This document shows positions 9,075 through 17,027 of a stretch of DNA of 64,000 nt, in pieces (positions within the stretch are counted from its first letter, which is position 1; each line of letters starts with the position of its first letter). Under the pieces are notes generated by a model that worked only from the letters and a program-made list of their open reading frames with translations, ran no database searches and was not told the origin of the DNA. The stretch is from Bryobacterales bacterium (GTDB lineage Bacteria > Acidobacteriota > Terriglobia > Bryobacterales > Bryobacteraceae). A program made the translations under genes and the position numbers. Location of the stretch: assembly GCA_003164035.1 (NCBI GenBank), contig PLRS01000162.1:153053-217052 (forward strand). The letters are read 5' to 3'.

Positions 9075-9085
9075 ACGGCTATCTT

Positions 9086-9649
9086 TTGCCCGATCCTATT
9101 TTCGAACGCTCCATCACGGCCTTCGATGTGAGGCGCCACGACCGCGAGTCCTTCGCTTGCGGTGTCGAGTCGCTCGATCGGTATTTCCGGTCGCGAGCCA
9201 GACAGGACAGAGACAAATATGCAGCCGCGGTATTCGTCATGGCGGAAGGGCCTGGCGTTATCGGCTACTATACGCTGTCCTCCTACATGATCGATCCGGG
9301 CGAGTTGCCCCATGAATTGGCCCGCAAGCTACCGCGGTACCCGAACTTGCCCGCGACGCTCATTGGCCGTCTGGCTGTCGATGAACGATACCAAAGGAAG
9401 GGCTTCGGTGAAGAACTCCTGCTGGACGCATTGAGACGCTGTTTCGCCAGCACTTCCGAAGTCGGCTCGCTTGCCGTTGTTGTGGAGGCGGAGAATGCCG
9501 AGGCGATTCAGTTTTATCAGTCCTATGGATTCATCCGGTTCCCCGATCACGGAGACAAGCTCTTTCTGCTCATGGCGACGATTCGCGCCATGTTCGAAAA
9601 GTGGCCGAACCCGAAGATAACAGTCTCGACGCCCACCCCGAGCCGCTAG
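9086..9649 (+). CDS. GNAT acetyltransferase toxin (TacT-like)
   Basis: TacT-family toxins acetylate the amino group of charged tRNAs and stop translation. The 187-residue protein has the family opening (FACGVESLDRYFRSRARQD), the acetyl-CoA loop region (GRLAVDERYQRKGFGEELL) and the closing YQSYGFIRFPD motif. The start is a TTG at 9086; no ATG lies nearby. It is the second gene of the operon with the DUF1778 antitoxin. Its end overlaps by four bases the end of the convergent methyltransferase gene. The exact tRNA target cannot be told from sequence. Confidence 0.88.
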   Translation: MPDPIFERSITAFDVRRHDRESFACGVESLDRYFRSRARQDRDKYAAAVFVMAEGPGVIGYYTLSSYMIDPGELPHELARKLPRYPNLPATLIGRLAVDERYQRKGFGEELLLDALRRCFASTSEVGSLAVVVEAENAEAIQFYQSYGFIRFPDHGDKLFLLMATIRAMFEKWPNPKITVSTPTPSR

Positions 9650-10431
9650 CTTTCCCCTCTCGTTCCGCCTTCCACCACGTGCCCGTAGTAGACGTGGGTA
9701 TCGTAGAGCATCGTTACGCGGCCATGCTGCTGGTACCGCGCGAACAGCTCTCGCAGCCCGTCCACCATAGCCTGATAGTTCGCCGCGCCGGGCAGCGGCG
9801 CATAGCTGGAAGAAGTGAGGCGGCCGATCAATCCGTCGCCATCGAGCGACTGGCGGTTGTCCAGGCGCGCCTGGCGGAACGGACCCCCGAAGACGCGGCC
9901 GATATCGGCCTCGTCGATGCGGCTCGAATCGTTGGCAAACTGGCGCACCAGCGCTTCGTATTCCGTCATGAAACCCGGCGCCCGCTGCCGCTCGTTCCAC
10001 ACCAGTACCAACCATCCCTCGGGGCGCAGAATGCGATGGAATTCGGCCCGCGCGGCGGGCGGGTCGAACCAGTGAAACGCCTGTCCGGCGGTAATGAAAT
10101 CGAAGCCGGCCGTGGCCAGGCCGGTCGCTTCCGCGCGCCCGTCCGTCATTTCGAAACGCGGCTCGCCCGCCAGAATCCGTTCTCCGGCTTGGCGCATTTC
10201 CCGGTTCGGTTCCACCCCCGTCACTTCGCAGCCGAATTCCAGAAACACTCGCGCCAGCAGGCCGGTGCCGCAACCGATATCGGCTACGCGCTCCCCCGGT
10301 CCCAGGCCGCACTCGCGCCCCAGCAAGCCAACCAGCTCTTGCGGATACCCCGGCCGAAAACGCTCGTAGTCCCCAACGCGCGAGGAAAAGCGAAGCGTGG
10401 GGTCGTACCCGGTGCGTCTCTCGCCGCTCAT
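9646..10431 (-). CDS. class I SAM-dependent methyltransferase
   Basis: The 261-residue protein shows the SAM-binding motif I (VADIGCGTGLLARVF), the acidic residue after the next strand (VTGVEPNREM) and GFDFITAGQAFHWFDP, a pattern typical of type-11 methyltransferases related to UbiE-like and Trm9-like enzymes. The N-terminal RVGDYERFRPGYP is typical of this group. The substrate cannot be inferred. The start is the ATG at 10431 (MSGERRTG). It diverges from the ribokinase-like gene with only 24 bases between the start codons, so they share a regulatory region. Confidence 0.9.
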   Translation of the reverse strand: MSGERRTGYDPTLRFSSRVGDYERFRPGYPQELVGLLGRECGLGPGERVADIGCGTGLLARVFLEFGCEVTGVEPNREMRQAGERILAGEPRFEMTDGRAEATGLATAGFDFITAGQAFHWFDPPAARAEFHRILRPEGWLVLVWNERQRAPGFMTEYEALVRQFANDSSRIDEADIGRVFGGPFRQARLDNRQSLDGDGLIGRLTSSSYAPLPGAANYQAMVDGLRELFARYQQHGRVTMLYDTHVYYGHVVEGGTRGES

Positions 10432-10455
10432 GACTACAATGATGGTAGCCGCTTT

Positions 10456-11394
10456 ATGAACTCTTCGCCGCACATCGTCGTCGTCGGCAGCGCCAACGTC
10501 GATCTCACCACTTTCACCGACGGCTTCCCCCGCCCTGGGGAAACCATCTTCGGGCGCAAGTTCCACCTCGGGTTTGGCGGCAAAGGCGCAAACCAGGCCG
10601 TGGCCGCCCGCCTATGCGGCGCCCGTGTTTCGGTAGTCGCGCGCGTGGGCGACGATCTGTTCGGCCCCGCTACCATCGAGAACTTCCGCTCCCGCGGCAT
10701 CGACACCGCTCACGTATCGATCACGCCCGGCGTGGCCACCGGCGTGGCGCCGATCTTCGTCGACAGCTCCGGCCAGAACCGCATTCTGGTGGTGAAAGGC
10801 GCCAACGATTGCCTGTCGCCCGCCGATATCGATGCGGCTGAAGAACTGCTGCGCCAGGCCGATTGCGTCGTGCTGCAGCTCGAAGTTCCCATCGAGACCG
10901 TCTATTACACCTTGCGATTGGCGCGTCGGCACGGCATTCGCACCCTGCTCAATCCCGCACCCGCTCAGATTCTCGATTTTGCCGAAATCGCCAACGCCGA
11001 TTACCTCATCCCCAATGAAACCGAGGCCGAAACGCTCTGCGGCCTGCCGGTAGGCAGCCTGGAGGAAGCCCGCGCCAGCGCCTTTTGCCTGGTGGAATCG
11101 GGCGTTCCGAACGTCATCGTCACGCTGGGCAGCAATGGCGCTCTCAGGGTGGGCCCAGACCGCTTCGAACATATTGCGGCCTATCCGGTCGAACCTGTCG
11201 ACACCACCGGAGCCGGCGACGCCTTCATCGGCAGCTTCGCCTGCTTCCTGGCCGGCGGCACCGACGAATCCGAGGCCATCGCGCGCGCCAACGTGTACGC
11301 GGCCCTCTCCACGCTGAGCGTGGGCACCCAGGCGTCCTTCGTCACGCGAGAGCGATTTGACGCGGCCTGGGCCGAGAGAGCGCAGGGATCCTAA
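10456..11394 (+). CDS. rbsK: ribokinase-like PfkB-family carbohydrate kinase
   Basis: The 312 residues carry the ribokinase signatures: VVVGSANVDLTTF, GGKGANQAVAARLCGARV near the N-terminus, and the catalytic DTTGAGDAFIGSFA near the C-terminus with its general base Asp. Ribokinase phosphorylates D-ribose at O5. Other PfkB members take other sugars or nucleosides, but the GGKGANQA motif favours ribokinase proper. No ribose transporter or rbsD is adjacent. The ATG at 10456 gives normal family length; the frame is open far upstream only as a shadow of the methyltransferase. Confidence 0.85.
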   Translation: MNSSPHIVVVGSANVDLTTFTDGFPRPGETIFGRKFHLGFGGKGANQAVAARLCGARVSVVARVGDDLFGPATIENFRSRGIDTAHVSITPGVATGVAPIFVDSSGQNRILVVKGANDCLSPADIDAAEELLRQADCVVLQLEVPIETVYYTLRLARRHGIRTLLNPAPAQILDFAEIANADYLIPNETEAETLCGLPVGSLEEARASAFCLVESGVPNVIVTLGSNGALRVGPDRFEHIAAYPVEPVDTTGAGDAFIGSFACFLAGGTDESEAIARANVYAALSTLSVGTQASFVTRERFDAAWAERAQGS

Positions 11395-11415
11395 TCACAA
11401 CCCCGCGCTGTCGGC

Positions 11416-12222
11416 CTATGGTATTGGAGGCTTCCTGTAATACTCAAACATCGCCGCTGAGATTTCGGCGCTGGTCGGCCACTGGCCTCGGCGTTGCCCG
11501 GCGTGGGTCGGATAGTCCTCTAGCCGGTTGGGGTCTGGTTGCACAACGGCACCGTCTCTCAGGAACAGAAGTCCCGCTTTGTCGGTAGGCATCTTCGTAA
11601 CAAACGCCTCGGCCTCCTCAAGGGCCTGGCGGAGCTGGCCCATAATCGCCTTTGGATCAAGCGGCTCACTCGCCAGCAGAGCCCTCCATTCGACGGGTGA
11701 ATAGGAGGAGTTTCGCCGAATCTCCGCAATCAGACCCTCGGGAGTGAAGCCGGGGGCTTTGTCGACCGCAGCCCAGACCACCGCGCCCAACGGCAGAATG
11801 GTTTCGTGAATCGTCACCAGGTCGACAAGGTCGCGCACCTCGCGGCGGCCGGCCGCGGCCATCGCCTTGTTGATGGCCAGGTCAACCGGGTGCAGGGCGT
11901 AGCCGAACATCTCATCCCGCATCGTTGGGAAGAACCGGTAGTCGCTGTCAACCACCCATTCCAGCTTGGTTGCCTCGCCGGAACGCTCCACCAGAACCGT
12001 GTAAATCGCGGGCTCGCGCCGCTGCCATTCGAGGATGTACCCATGCTCTTGAAGAAGCGCGCCGTCCTCCGCGGCCGCCCGCGCCACCAGTTCCTCGCGG
12101 TCATGAAAAACGTCGATGTCGCCGGAGTACCGCAGCGCACCCCGGTTTAGCGGCGTGCTACCCGCAACGTAGCTTTCCGGATCGCGGTGGGACGCGAGAA
12201 GCTTGAGAATGTCGGTTTGAAT
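11416..12222 (-). CDS. nucleotidyltransferase, AbiEii/MenT-like
   Basis: The protein begins with a nucleotidyltransferase core: GSTPLNR, then SGDIDVFHD with the paired metal-binding Asp, and a later KLEWVVDSD. This fits the DNA polymerase beta-type fold used by AbiEii/AbiGii toxins, many of which modify tRNA. The C-terminal half is helical. No ATG, GTG or TTG lies near the expected start. The best candidate is an ATT at 12222, one base after the stop of the upstream gene, giving 268 residues by coupled translation. A frameshift or lost start codon is the alternative. The toxin role is inferred from family and neighbours. Confidence 0.75.
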   Translation of the reverse strand: MQTDILKLLASHRDPESYVAGSTPLNRGALRYSGDIDVFHDREELVARAAAEDGALLQEHGYILEWQRREPAIYTVLVERSGEATKLEWVVDSDYRFFPTMRDEMFGYALHPVDLAINKAMAAAGRREVRDLVDLVTIHETILPLGAVVWAAVDKAPGFTPEGLIAEIRRNSSYSPVEWRALLASEPLDPKAIMGQLRQALEEAEAFVTKMPTDKAGLLFLRDGAVVQPDPNRLEDYPTHAGQRRGQWPTSAEISAAMFEYYRKPPIP

Positions 12223-12223
12223 C

Positions 12224-12436
12224 TTAGATAGCGGCGTGGCAGGCCTGCTCGATCTGTTCGGCCAAACGCCGCGCCGCCAGGTTACCTTCGATACGCAGAG
12301 CGCGGGCAACCACAAGGGCGTCCTCCGGTGTGGGGGCCTCGAATGAGCGCAGGTTCCACAACGCCAACGTGCCGAACTCCGCGAAAGCGCGGCGGTAGAG
12401 GGTCGCAAGGTCTGGCGGATTTGCCGGTTCGGTCAT
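12224..12436 (-). CDS. small partner protein upstream of the nucleotidyltransferase
   Basis: The 70-residue protein reads ALWNLRSFEAPTPEDALVVA followed by RALRIEGNLAARRLAEQIEQ. As I recall, this pattern recurs directly before AbiEii-like nucleotidyltransferases in other genomes, although no family name is certain to me. It is acidic to neutral and helical, with no obvious DNA-binding motif. Its stop lies one base before the presumed start of the nucleotidyltransferase, so translation is probably coupled. A likely role is antitoxin or regulator, by inference from position only. Confidence 0.7.
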   Translation of the reverse strand: MTEPANPPDLATLYRRAFAEFGTLALWNLRSFEAPTPEDALVVARALRIEGNLAARRLAEQIEQACHAAI

Positions 12437-12451
12437 CGGTAGCCTTGGGGA

Positions 12452-12661
12452 TTACGCGGCGACAATGTACTCCGCGATGGTTCTCGGCTCCGGTATTGCC
12501 TCTCCGTCCTCGCCAATACCGGCCAGATGCATCCGAATGGCTCCGCGAATCAGGTCGGTGGTTTCCTCGAGCGTAGATCCGGCGGCAACGCACCCGGGCA
12601 GATCCGGCACGTGCGCACTGTAACCGGTGTCGGTCTTTTCGAACAAAACCGCGTATCTCAT
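12452..12661 (-). CDS. hicB: HicB-family antitoxin
   Basis: The 69-residue protein has the HicB fold signature: MRYAVLFEKTDTGYSAHVPD, then LPGCVAAGSTLEETTDLIRG and AIRMHLAGIGEDGEAIPEP. HicB neutralises the HicA mRNA interferase. The ATG at 12661 overlaps the stop of the truncated hicA in an ATGA junction, the usual arrangement. The protein lacks a separate C-terminal DNA-binding domain, as in the shorter HicB type. Its toxin is only a fragment here, so it is now an orphan or acts on other targets. Confidence 0.9.
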   Translation of the reverse strand: MRYAVLFEKTDTGYSAHVPDLPGCVAAGSTLEETTDLIRGAIRMHLAGIGEDGEAIPEPRTIAEYIVAA

Positions 12662-12753
12662 TTCAGCCCCGCTTGTTTCAGAATACTCGGTCTTAGTGTG
12701 CCCGGATCGATCGCTACGCATCGTCCTTCGACGGTGTGCGCTGCGTTTGCCAC
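12658..12753 (-). pseudogene. hicA: hicA C-terminal remnant, truncated next to a hairpin repeat
   Basis: Upstream of hicB the frame reads VAIDPGTLRPSILKQAGLK and stops in ATGA overlap with hicB. The PGTLR-SIL-QAG ending is the recognised C-terminus of HicA toxins. The frame can be followed back only about 31 codons, to a GTG at 12753, where the triple-hairpin repeat begins a few bases further on. The N-terminal double-stranded RNA-binding part with the catalytic His is absent. The gene is therefore a non-functional remnant. Confidence 0.75.
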
Positions 12754-12756
12754 GCG

Positions 12757-12821
12757 CCGCCGGGCTGTGCCCGGCTGGACCGATTGACAATCGGTCCGCA
12801 GGTTGAACAACCTGCCCCACA
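12757..12821. repeat. triple-hairpin palindromic repeat
   Basis: Three short palindromes stand in a row: GCCGGGCTGTGCCCGGC, then GGACCGATTG with its complement CAATCGGTCC, then CAGGTTGAACAACCTG. The same three stems in the same order, with changed loops, occur on the minus strand at 59348-59287. The element fills the space between the hicA remnant and the end of thyX. Confidence 0.8.
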
Positions 12822-12826
12822 GAAAA

Positions 12827-14254
12827 CTACCGTTTCAGCGGGTCCTCGACCCACGGCGGCGTCGCATCGATCAGCCGTCCCAGTTCCGGCTCTAGTTTTT
12901 CCATCGCGCACTTCATGTCCCAGGCGATCTGGCGGTAGCTGAAGTGGCCTTTCACGCCGCTGCGCAGGCGGGAGATGTATTCGGCTTCGGCGAAATCCAT
13001 CTTGAAGAGGAAACGGCCGCGCGCGCCGAAGGGCAGCAGGTAGTGGGCGCCGGGACTGGGCAGGGCGCGCATGGCTTCAAAGGCCGCATCCATGGCGGAA
13101 TGGTAGATTTCGGCGGCGCCGGCGTCGGCGATCAGGGCGGGGGTTTCGTGGCCAAGCGCACCAGTGTAGGGCTGGCGGAATTTCTGGCAGCGGCGATGGC
13201 GCTGCAGGTCGCGGTAAGCGCCGATGTCGATCACGAAATCGTAGGCGTAGAGGCCGCCGCGAAAGGCACCCAGGATTTCGTCTCGGCGGGTACGCGAGCC
13301 GAGAGCCAGGTCGATGACTTCGGCCCGGCGGGCGGCGCTCCAGGATGCAGCCAGGTCGTAGAGTTCACGGAATGGACGCGCTGTGACGGGATACAGAAGA
13401 GTGGCGACGATATCGGCCGGAGTGTCGGCGGGCTTGACCAGGTCGACGCGCGGGGAATCGCCAGAAACGGCCGGCGGCAGATTCTCGGCGGCCCAGAGAG
13501 TGAGGTCGCGGCGAGCCTGGGCGGCGTGGGTATCGGGCTCGGCGTGGTGCGCCAGGGTCGGGGCCAGAGGCTCGGATTGGACGCCGGGGTCCCAGGCGCA
13601 ATCGGGAGCGGCTCCGCAGGCGGCGGCCAGCTCTTCGCCTAGCGATTGCAATTCAGCGTATTCCGAGGCGCGCAAGCGGCGGATCTGCTTTTCCAGAGTG
13701 CGAATGCTGGTGACTTGGCCGACATTGGTGGGAACGCCCCAAAAAAGCAAGTATCGGGCCACATCGAAGGCGCGGGCGGCGATGTTGCGGCGCCACGCTT
13801 CGGGCTTCATGTCGGCGGGGCAAGGGAAGCGCTCGGCAAGGCAGGCAAAGGCGCGTTCGTTCACCTGTTTGTAGGCGTGAAGCAGGGCGTGGCCGGCGGC
13901 CTGATAAGCGTCGGAATCGCCGGCGAGCTCGGGAGGAGTGACGAAGCCGGAGCTGGAGAAATCCTGGTAGCGCGAAGATTTCGCCTGGCCGTCCCACAGA
14001 GGTTCGGCTTCGATTTCGGTGGCGGCGATTTCGGAGATCCCCTCGAAGCAGACTACGGCGTGGCCCAAATCGGCGATGGAAGCGTGGCCGTACTGGAAGT
14101 AGAAGCTCTCCAGGAACTTCTGTGAATCGTGCGAGCGCACCCAGGCGATGGATTCGCGCATGGAATCGGGCGAGCGGCTGTAGCGGGCCAGCGCGTAGGC
14201 GCACTTTTCGGGTGGCATGGGCGCCACGGTGATGACGCGTTTCGGTGAGTTCAA
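12827..14254 (-). CDS. thyX: FAD-dependent thymidylate synthase, two-domain ThyX type
   Basis: ThyX makes dTMP from dUMP using FAD and methylene-tetrahydrofolate. This 475-residue protein is about twice the usual ThyX length and appears to hold two ThyX-like halves. The first contains YGHASIADLGHAVVCFEGIS and WDGQAKSSRYQDF. The second contains RDLQRHRRCQKFRQPYTG, the counterpart of the ThyX RHRxxSxNxxSxR motif. Such double ThyX proteins are known in Acidobacteria. The TTG at 14254 (MNSPKRVITVAP) fits the family start; an ATG at 14218 is the alternative. It diverges from dut by 17 bases, linking production and use of dUMP. Confidence 0.85.
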   Translation of the reverse strand: MNSPKRVITVAPMPPEKCAYALARYSRSPDSMRESIAWVRSHDSQKFLESFYFQYGHASIADLGHAVVCFEGISEIAATEIEAEPLWDGQAKSSRYQDFSSSGFVTPPELAGDSDAYQAAGHALLHAYKQVNERAFACLAERFPCPADMKPEAWRRNIAARAFDVARYLLFWGVPTNVGQVTSIRTLEKQIRRLRASEYAELQSLGEELAAACGAAPDCAWDPGVQSEPLAPTLAHHAEPDTHAAQARRDLTLWAAENLPPAVSGDSPRVDLVKPADTPADIVATLLYPVTARPFRELYDLAASWSAARRAEVIDLALGSRTRRDEILGAFRGGLYAYDFVIDIGAYRDLQRHRRCQKFRQPYTGALGHETPALIADAGAAEIYHSAMDAAFEAMRALPSPGAHYLLPFGARGRFLFKMDFAEAEYISRLRSGVKGHFSYRQIAWDMKCAMEKLEPELGRLIDATPPWVEDPLKR

Positions 14255-14271
14255 GACGCTATCATAGCGGA

Positions 14272-14703
14272 ATGCGCTTGCGAATCCATCGGATTCATCC
14301 CGCGGCGGTATTACCGCGTTACGTGCACGGGCCCCAGGAAGACGCCGGAATGGACCTGACATCGGTGGAAGAGGTCACGCTCGAGCCAGGCGTGCCGCGC
14401 GCGGTGGCGACGGGGTTGACCATCGAACTGCCTCCGGGCTGGGAGGCGCAAGTGCGGCCGAGGAGCGGGCTGGCGCTGAAACACGCGATCGCCATGCCCA
14501 ACGCGCCGGGAACGATCGACCCGGGCTACCGCGGTGAGCTGCGGGTGCCGCTGATCAACCTCGGGCGCGAGGCGTACACGATTCATGCCGGGGATCGCGT
14601 CGCGCAGATGGTGGTGGCGCGCTACGAGGCGGTGGAGTGGGTAGAGGAGCAGCCCGCCGAATCGCAGCGGGGTGCGGGCGGATTTGGGTCGTCTGGACGA
14701 TGA
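14272..14703 (+). CDS. dut: dUTP diphosphatase
   Basis: Dut hydrolyses dUTP to dUMP, keeping uracil out of DNA and feeding thymidylate synthase. The 143 residues show all five trimeric dUTPase motifs: AGMDLTS, RPRSGLALKH, GTIDPGYRGE, AGDRVAQMVV and the C-terminal RGAGGFGSSG, where the last position is Ser instead of the usual Thr. AGCGGA precedes the ATG at 14272 as ribosome-binding site. It is divergent from thyX, a functionally sensible neighbour. Confidence 0.96.
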   Translation: MRLRIHRIHPAAVLPRYVHGPQEDAGMDLTSVEEVTLEPGVPRAVATGLTIELPPGWEAQVRPRSGLALKHAIAMPNAPGTIDPGYRGELRVPLINLGREAYTIHAGDRVAQMVVARYEAVEWVEEQPAESQRGAGGFGSSGR

Positions 14704-14724
14704 AGAGCCGGACCGGAGCCCTTA

Positions 14725-14843
14725 ACCGTGGCGCACGCACTCGTGCGTGCCGCGTCGACACTCTTGTCGACGCCCGCTGGCACCGAAGGCACAAGCGTCG
14801 AGTAGAGACTCGACGCGGCACGCATGAGTGCGTGCGCCACGGT
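14725..14843. repeat. 47-bp inverted repeat pair, each arm made of two hairpins
   Basis: The left arm 14725-14771 and right arm 14797-14843 are reverse complements apart from five positions. Each arm holds two palindromes, one built on GCACGCACTCGTGCGTGC and one on GTCGAC. In the second, GTCGACA-CTCT-TGTCGAC in one arm corresponds to GTCGAGT-CTCT-ACTCGAC in the other, so four of the changes are compensatory. The element lies between dut and the YfhO-like gene and ends just before that gene's ribosome-binding site. Confidence 0.85.
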
Positions 14844-14860
14844 GCTTTGGAGCACGCCGC

Positions 14861-16975
14861 ATGAGAAGAGCCTGGCTGCCGGCGGCTCTTATGGTGGCGC
14901 AGGCGCTGATCTTTTTTCGCTACGCCCTCTTCGTTCCGGGATACGCCATTCCGTGGGACCTGCGCAACCTGCACCTGCCGCACGCTTACCTGTACGCGGA
15001 TTCCCTGGCGGAGGGGCACTTGCCGCTATGGGACCCGTTCACTTACTGCGGGCGTCCGGAGCTGGCCAACATTCAGGCCGCCACGCTGTATCCCAGCATG
15101 CCCGCGGTGGCCGCGCTGGGGCTGATCTTCGGCCGCGACACGCTGCTGGACTGGCTGTGTTGGAACGTGGCCCTACACCTGGCGCTGGCGGGGCTCGGGA
15201 CGTGGGCGCTGCTGCGTGCCTTGGGGGTGTCGCGCGCGGCGGCGTATTTCGGCGCCACCACTTACGAGCTGTGCGGGTTCTTCGCGGCGCACGCCGAGCA
15301 TATGGGCGCGGTGATGGTAGCGGCCTGGCTGCCGGTCGCGCTGTGGTGCGTGGTGCGATTGTTTTCGGTGGCGCAGGCGATTCGCCTGCGTTCTACGACT
15401 TACTCGCTGCTGCTCGCGGCGGCGATCGCGCTGATGGTGCTCGCGGGCCTGGCGCCGCTGGCCGCCGTCGCTGTGGCTGCATGTTTCGGGTTGGGATTGC
15501 TGCTGAAGGTTTTCGCGGGAGCGCGATGGAGTCTGATCGGGGCAATCGCGGGCGCGGTGTTGGGCGGCGCCGCGCTTAGCGCAGCGCAATGGTGGCCCAC
15601 TTACCAGCTTACCAACCTGAGCGTGGCGCAATTCCGAACAGACTGGCTCAGGACCGGCGGCGGGGTACCGTGGAGGGCCCTGATCTCGCTACTGCTGCCC
15701 AATCGCTATCACGTCTTCGACGCGGAGCTGTACCGGCAGCCGGCCGATGTCACCTTCATGTATCTGTACGCAGGAATGTTGGGGTTGGCGTTCGCCGTGC
15801 TGGGGCTGGTTCTGGCCGTGCGCGAGCCGCTGTGCCGGGTGTTTTCGGCACTGGCGGCGGCCGGAGCGCTGGCGATGTTGGGCGATACCACGCCCGTGGG
15901 GCGCGCGGTGCTGGGTGCGCTCCCGGTGAGGGTGAGAATCGGGCTGCATCCGGAGCTGGCCGGGCCGGTGTTGATGGTTTCGCTGGCGGTGCTGGCGGGG
16001 TTAGCGCTTCATCGCGTGGCAGGTAACAACAAAGCCGCTTGGGTCCTGGGCGTAGCAGCCGCGGTGGACCTGATCGCGGTGAGCTCCGGGCGCCGGATGA
16101 ACGCCGTGAAGCTGGCGGATGAGCCGGGAGTATCGCGAGCGGCCTTCGATGGAAACCCGGAACTGCTCGCGCGGCTGCAACGGATGACGGGCCGTACGCA
16201 ACCGCCGTCGCGCATCGACACCTATCACGATTCCGACGAATGGGCGAGCTCGGCGCCCACCACGCGCCTCTATACGGCCAATGGCGAGGATGTGATGGCG
16301 GTGTATCGCACCATGCAGGCGCGGTTGTCATTTACCAAGGGCGAACGGTGGGGCGCGTATTACCAGGTGGGAGATCCGCGCTCGCCGGTGTTGGGCCTCA
16401 TGAATGTTCGATACCTGCTTTCGCGAGAGCCGATTCCGGAAGAGAAACTGGCGGGCGGCCCGTTCCGGGAAGAGATGCTGCTGGCTGGGCACTATGTGTA
16501 CGCGAACCGGGCCGTGCTCCCGCGGTTCTTTCTGGTGGGCCGGGTGCGGCCGGCCGCGGGGATGGCGGACGCGGTGGCGCAGCTCAAGAGCGCGGAGTTC
16601 GACCCGGCGAGCGAAGCGATTGTAGAAGGCGCGGGTTCCTTGTCCGTGGAAGATGCCGCGGGTGCGGTGGTAGTGCGCGAATACGGGCTGGACCGGTTGA
16701 CGCTCGATGTCACCGCCGGCCGGCCGGCCTATTTGGTTACTTCGGAAACGGGTTATCCGGGGTGGGAAGCCTGGGTAGATGGAAAGCCGCGGCCGATCTA
16801 TACGACGGACGTGACCTTCCGCGGAATGCCCGTGCCGGCCGGAAGGCATATCGTCACCATGCGATTCATGCCCTGGGGCGTGTGGACGGCAATCGCGGCC
16901 AGCGCGGTGTGCTGGATAATCTGGGTGGTATGGTTGGCGTTGCCGAGCCGCGGCGGAACGGCCGGGTTCCGGTAA
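14861..16975 (+). CDS. YfhO-like polytopic membrane protein
   Basis: The 704-residue protein has about a dozen hydrophobic segments in its first 420 residues, followed by a mostly soluble C-terminal part. The N-terminal PWDLRNLHLPHAYLYADSLA and WDPFTYCGRPELANIQ are typical of the YfhO family, whose Bacillus and Listeria members take part in glycosylating lipoteichoic acid or related polymers. A GT-C-type fold is likely. The C-terminal YLVTSETGYPGWEAWVDGKP and AGRHIVTMRF are also typical of the family. The start is the ATG at 14861 with GGAG 12 bases upstream. The substrate here is unknown. Confidence 0.8.
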   Translation: MRRAWLPAALMVAQALIFFRYALFVPGYAIPWDLRNLHLPHAYLYADSLAEGHLPLWDPFTYCGRPELANIQAATLYPSMPAVAALGLIFGRDTLLDWLCWNVALHLALAGLGTWALLRALGVSRAAAYFGATTYELCGFFAAHAEHMGAVMVAAWLPVALWCVVRLFSVAQAIRLRSTTYSLLLAAAIALMVLAGLAPLAAVAVAACFGLGLLLKVFAGARWSLIGAIAGAVLGGAALSAAQWWPTYQLTNLSVAQFRTDWLRTGGGVPWRALISLLLPNRYHVFDAELYRQPADVTFMYLYAGMLGLAFAVLGLVLAVREPLCRVFSALAAAGALAMLGDTTPVGRAVLGALPVRVRIGLHPELAGPVLMVSLAVLAGLALHRVAGNNKAAWVLGVAAAVDLIAVSSGRRMNAVKLADEPGVSRAAFDGNPELLARLQRMTGRTQPPSRIDTYHDSDEWASSAPTTRLYTANGEDVMAVYRTMQARLSFTKGERWGAYYQVGDPRSPVLGLMNVRYLLSREPIPEEKLAGGPFREEMLLAGHYVYANRAVLPRFFLVGRVRPAAGMADAVAQLKSAEFDPASEAIVEGAGSLSVEDAAGAVVVREYGLDRLTLDVTAGRPAYLVTSETGYPGWEAWVDGKPRPIYTTDVTFRGMPVPAGRHIVTMRFMPWGVWTAIAASAVCWIIWVVWLALPSRGGTAGFR

Positions 16976-17027
16976 TCGGTCGCGGTGCAAAGCTGTCAGG
17001 CTGCCGCCTGTCAAGCCGGCCAGCCAA

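Noticed and set aside
9601..10455. Plus-strand extension of the ribokinase-like gene by 285 codons
   Set aside because: This part is the complement of the methyltransferase gene; the kinase fold begins at 10456.
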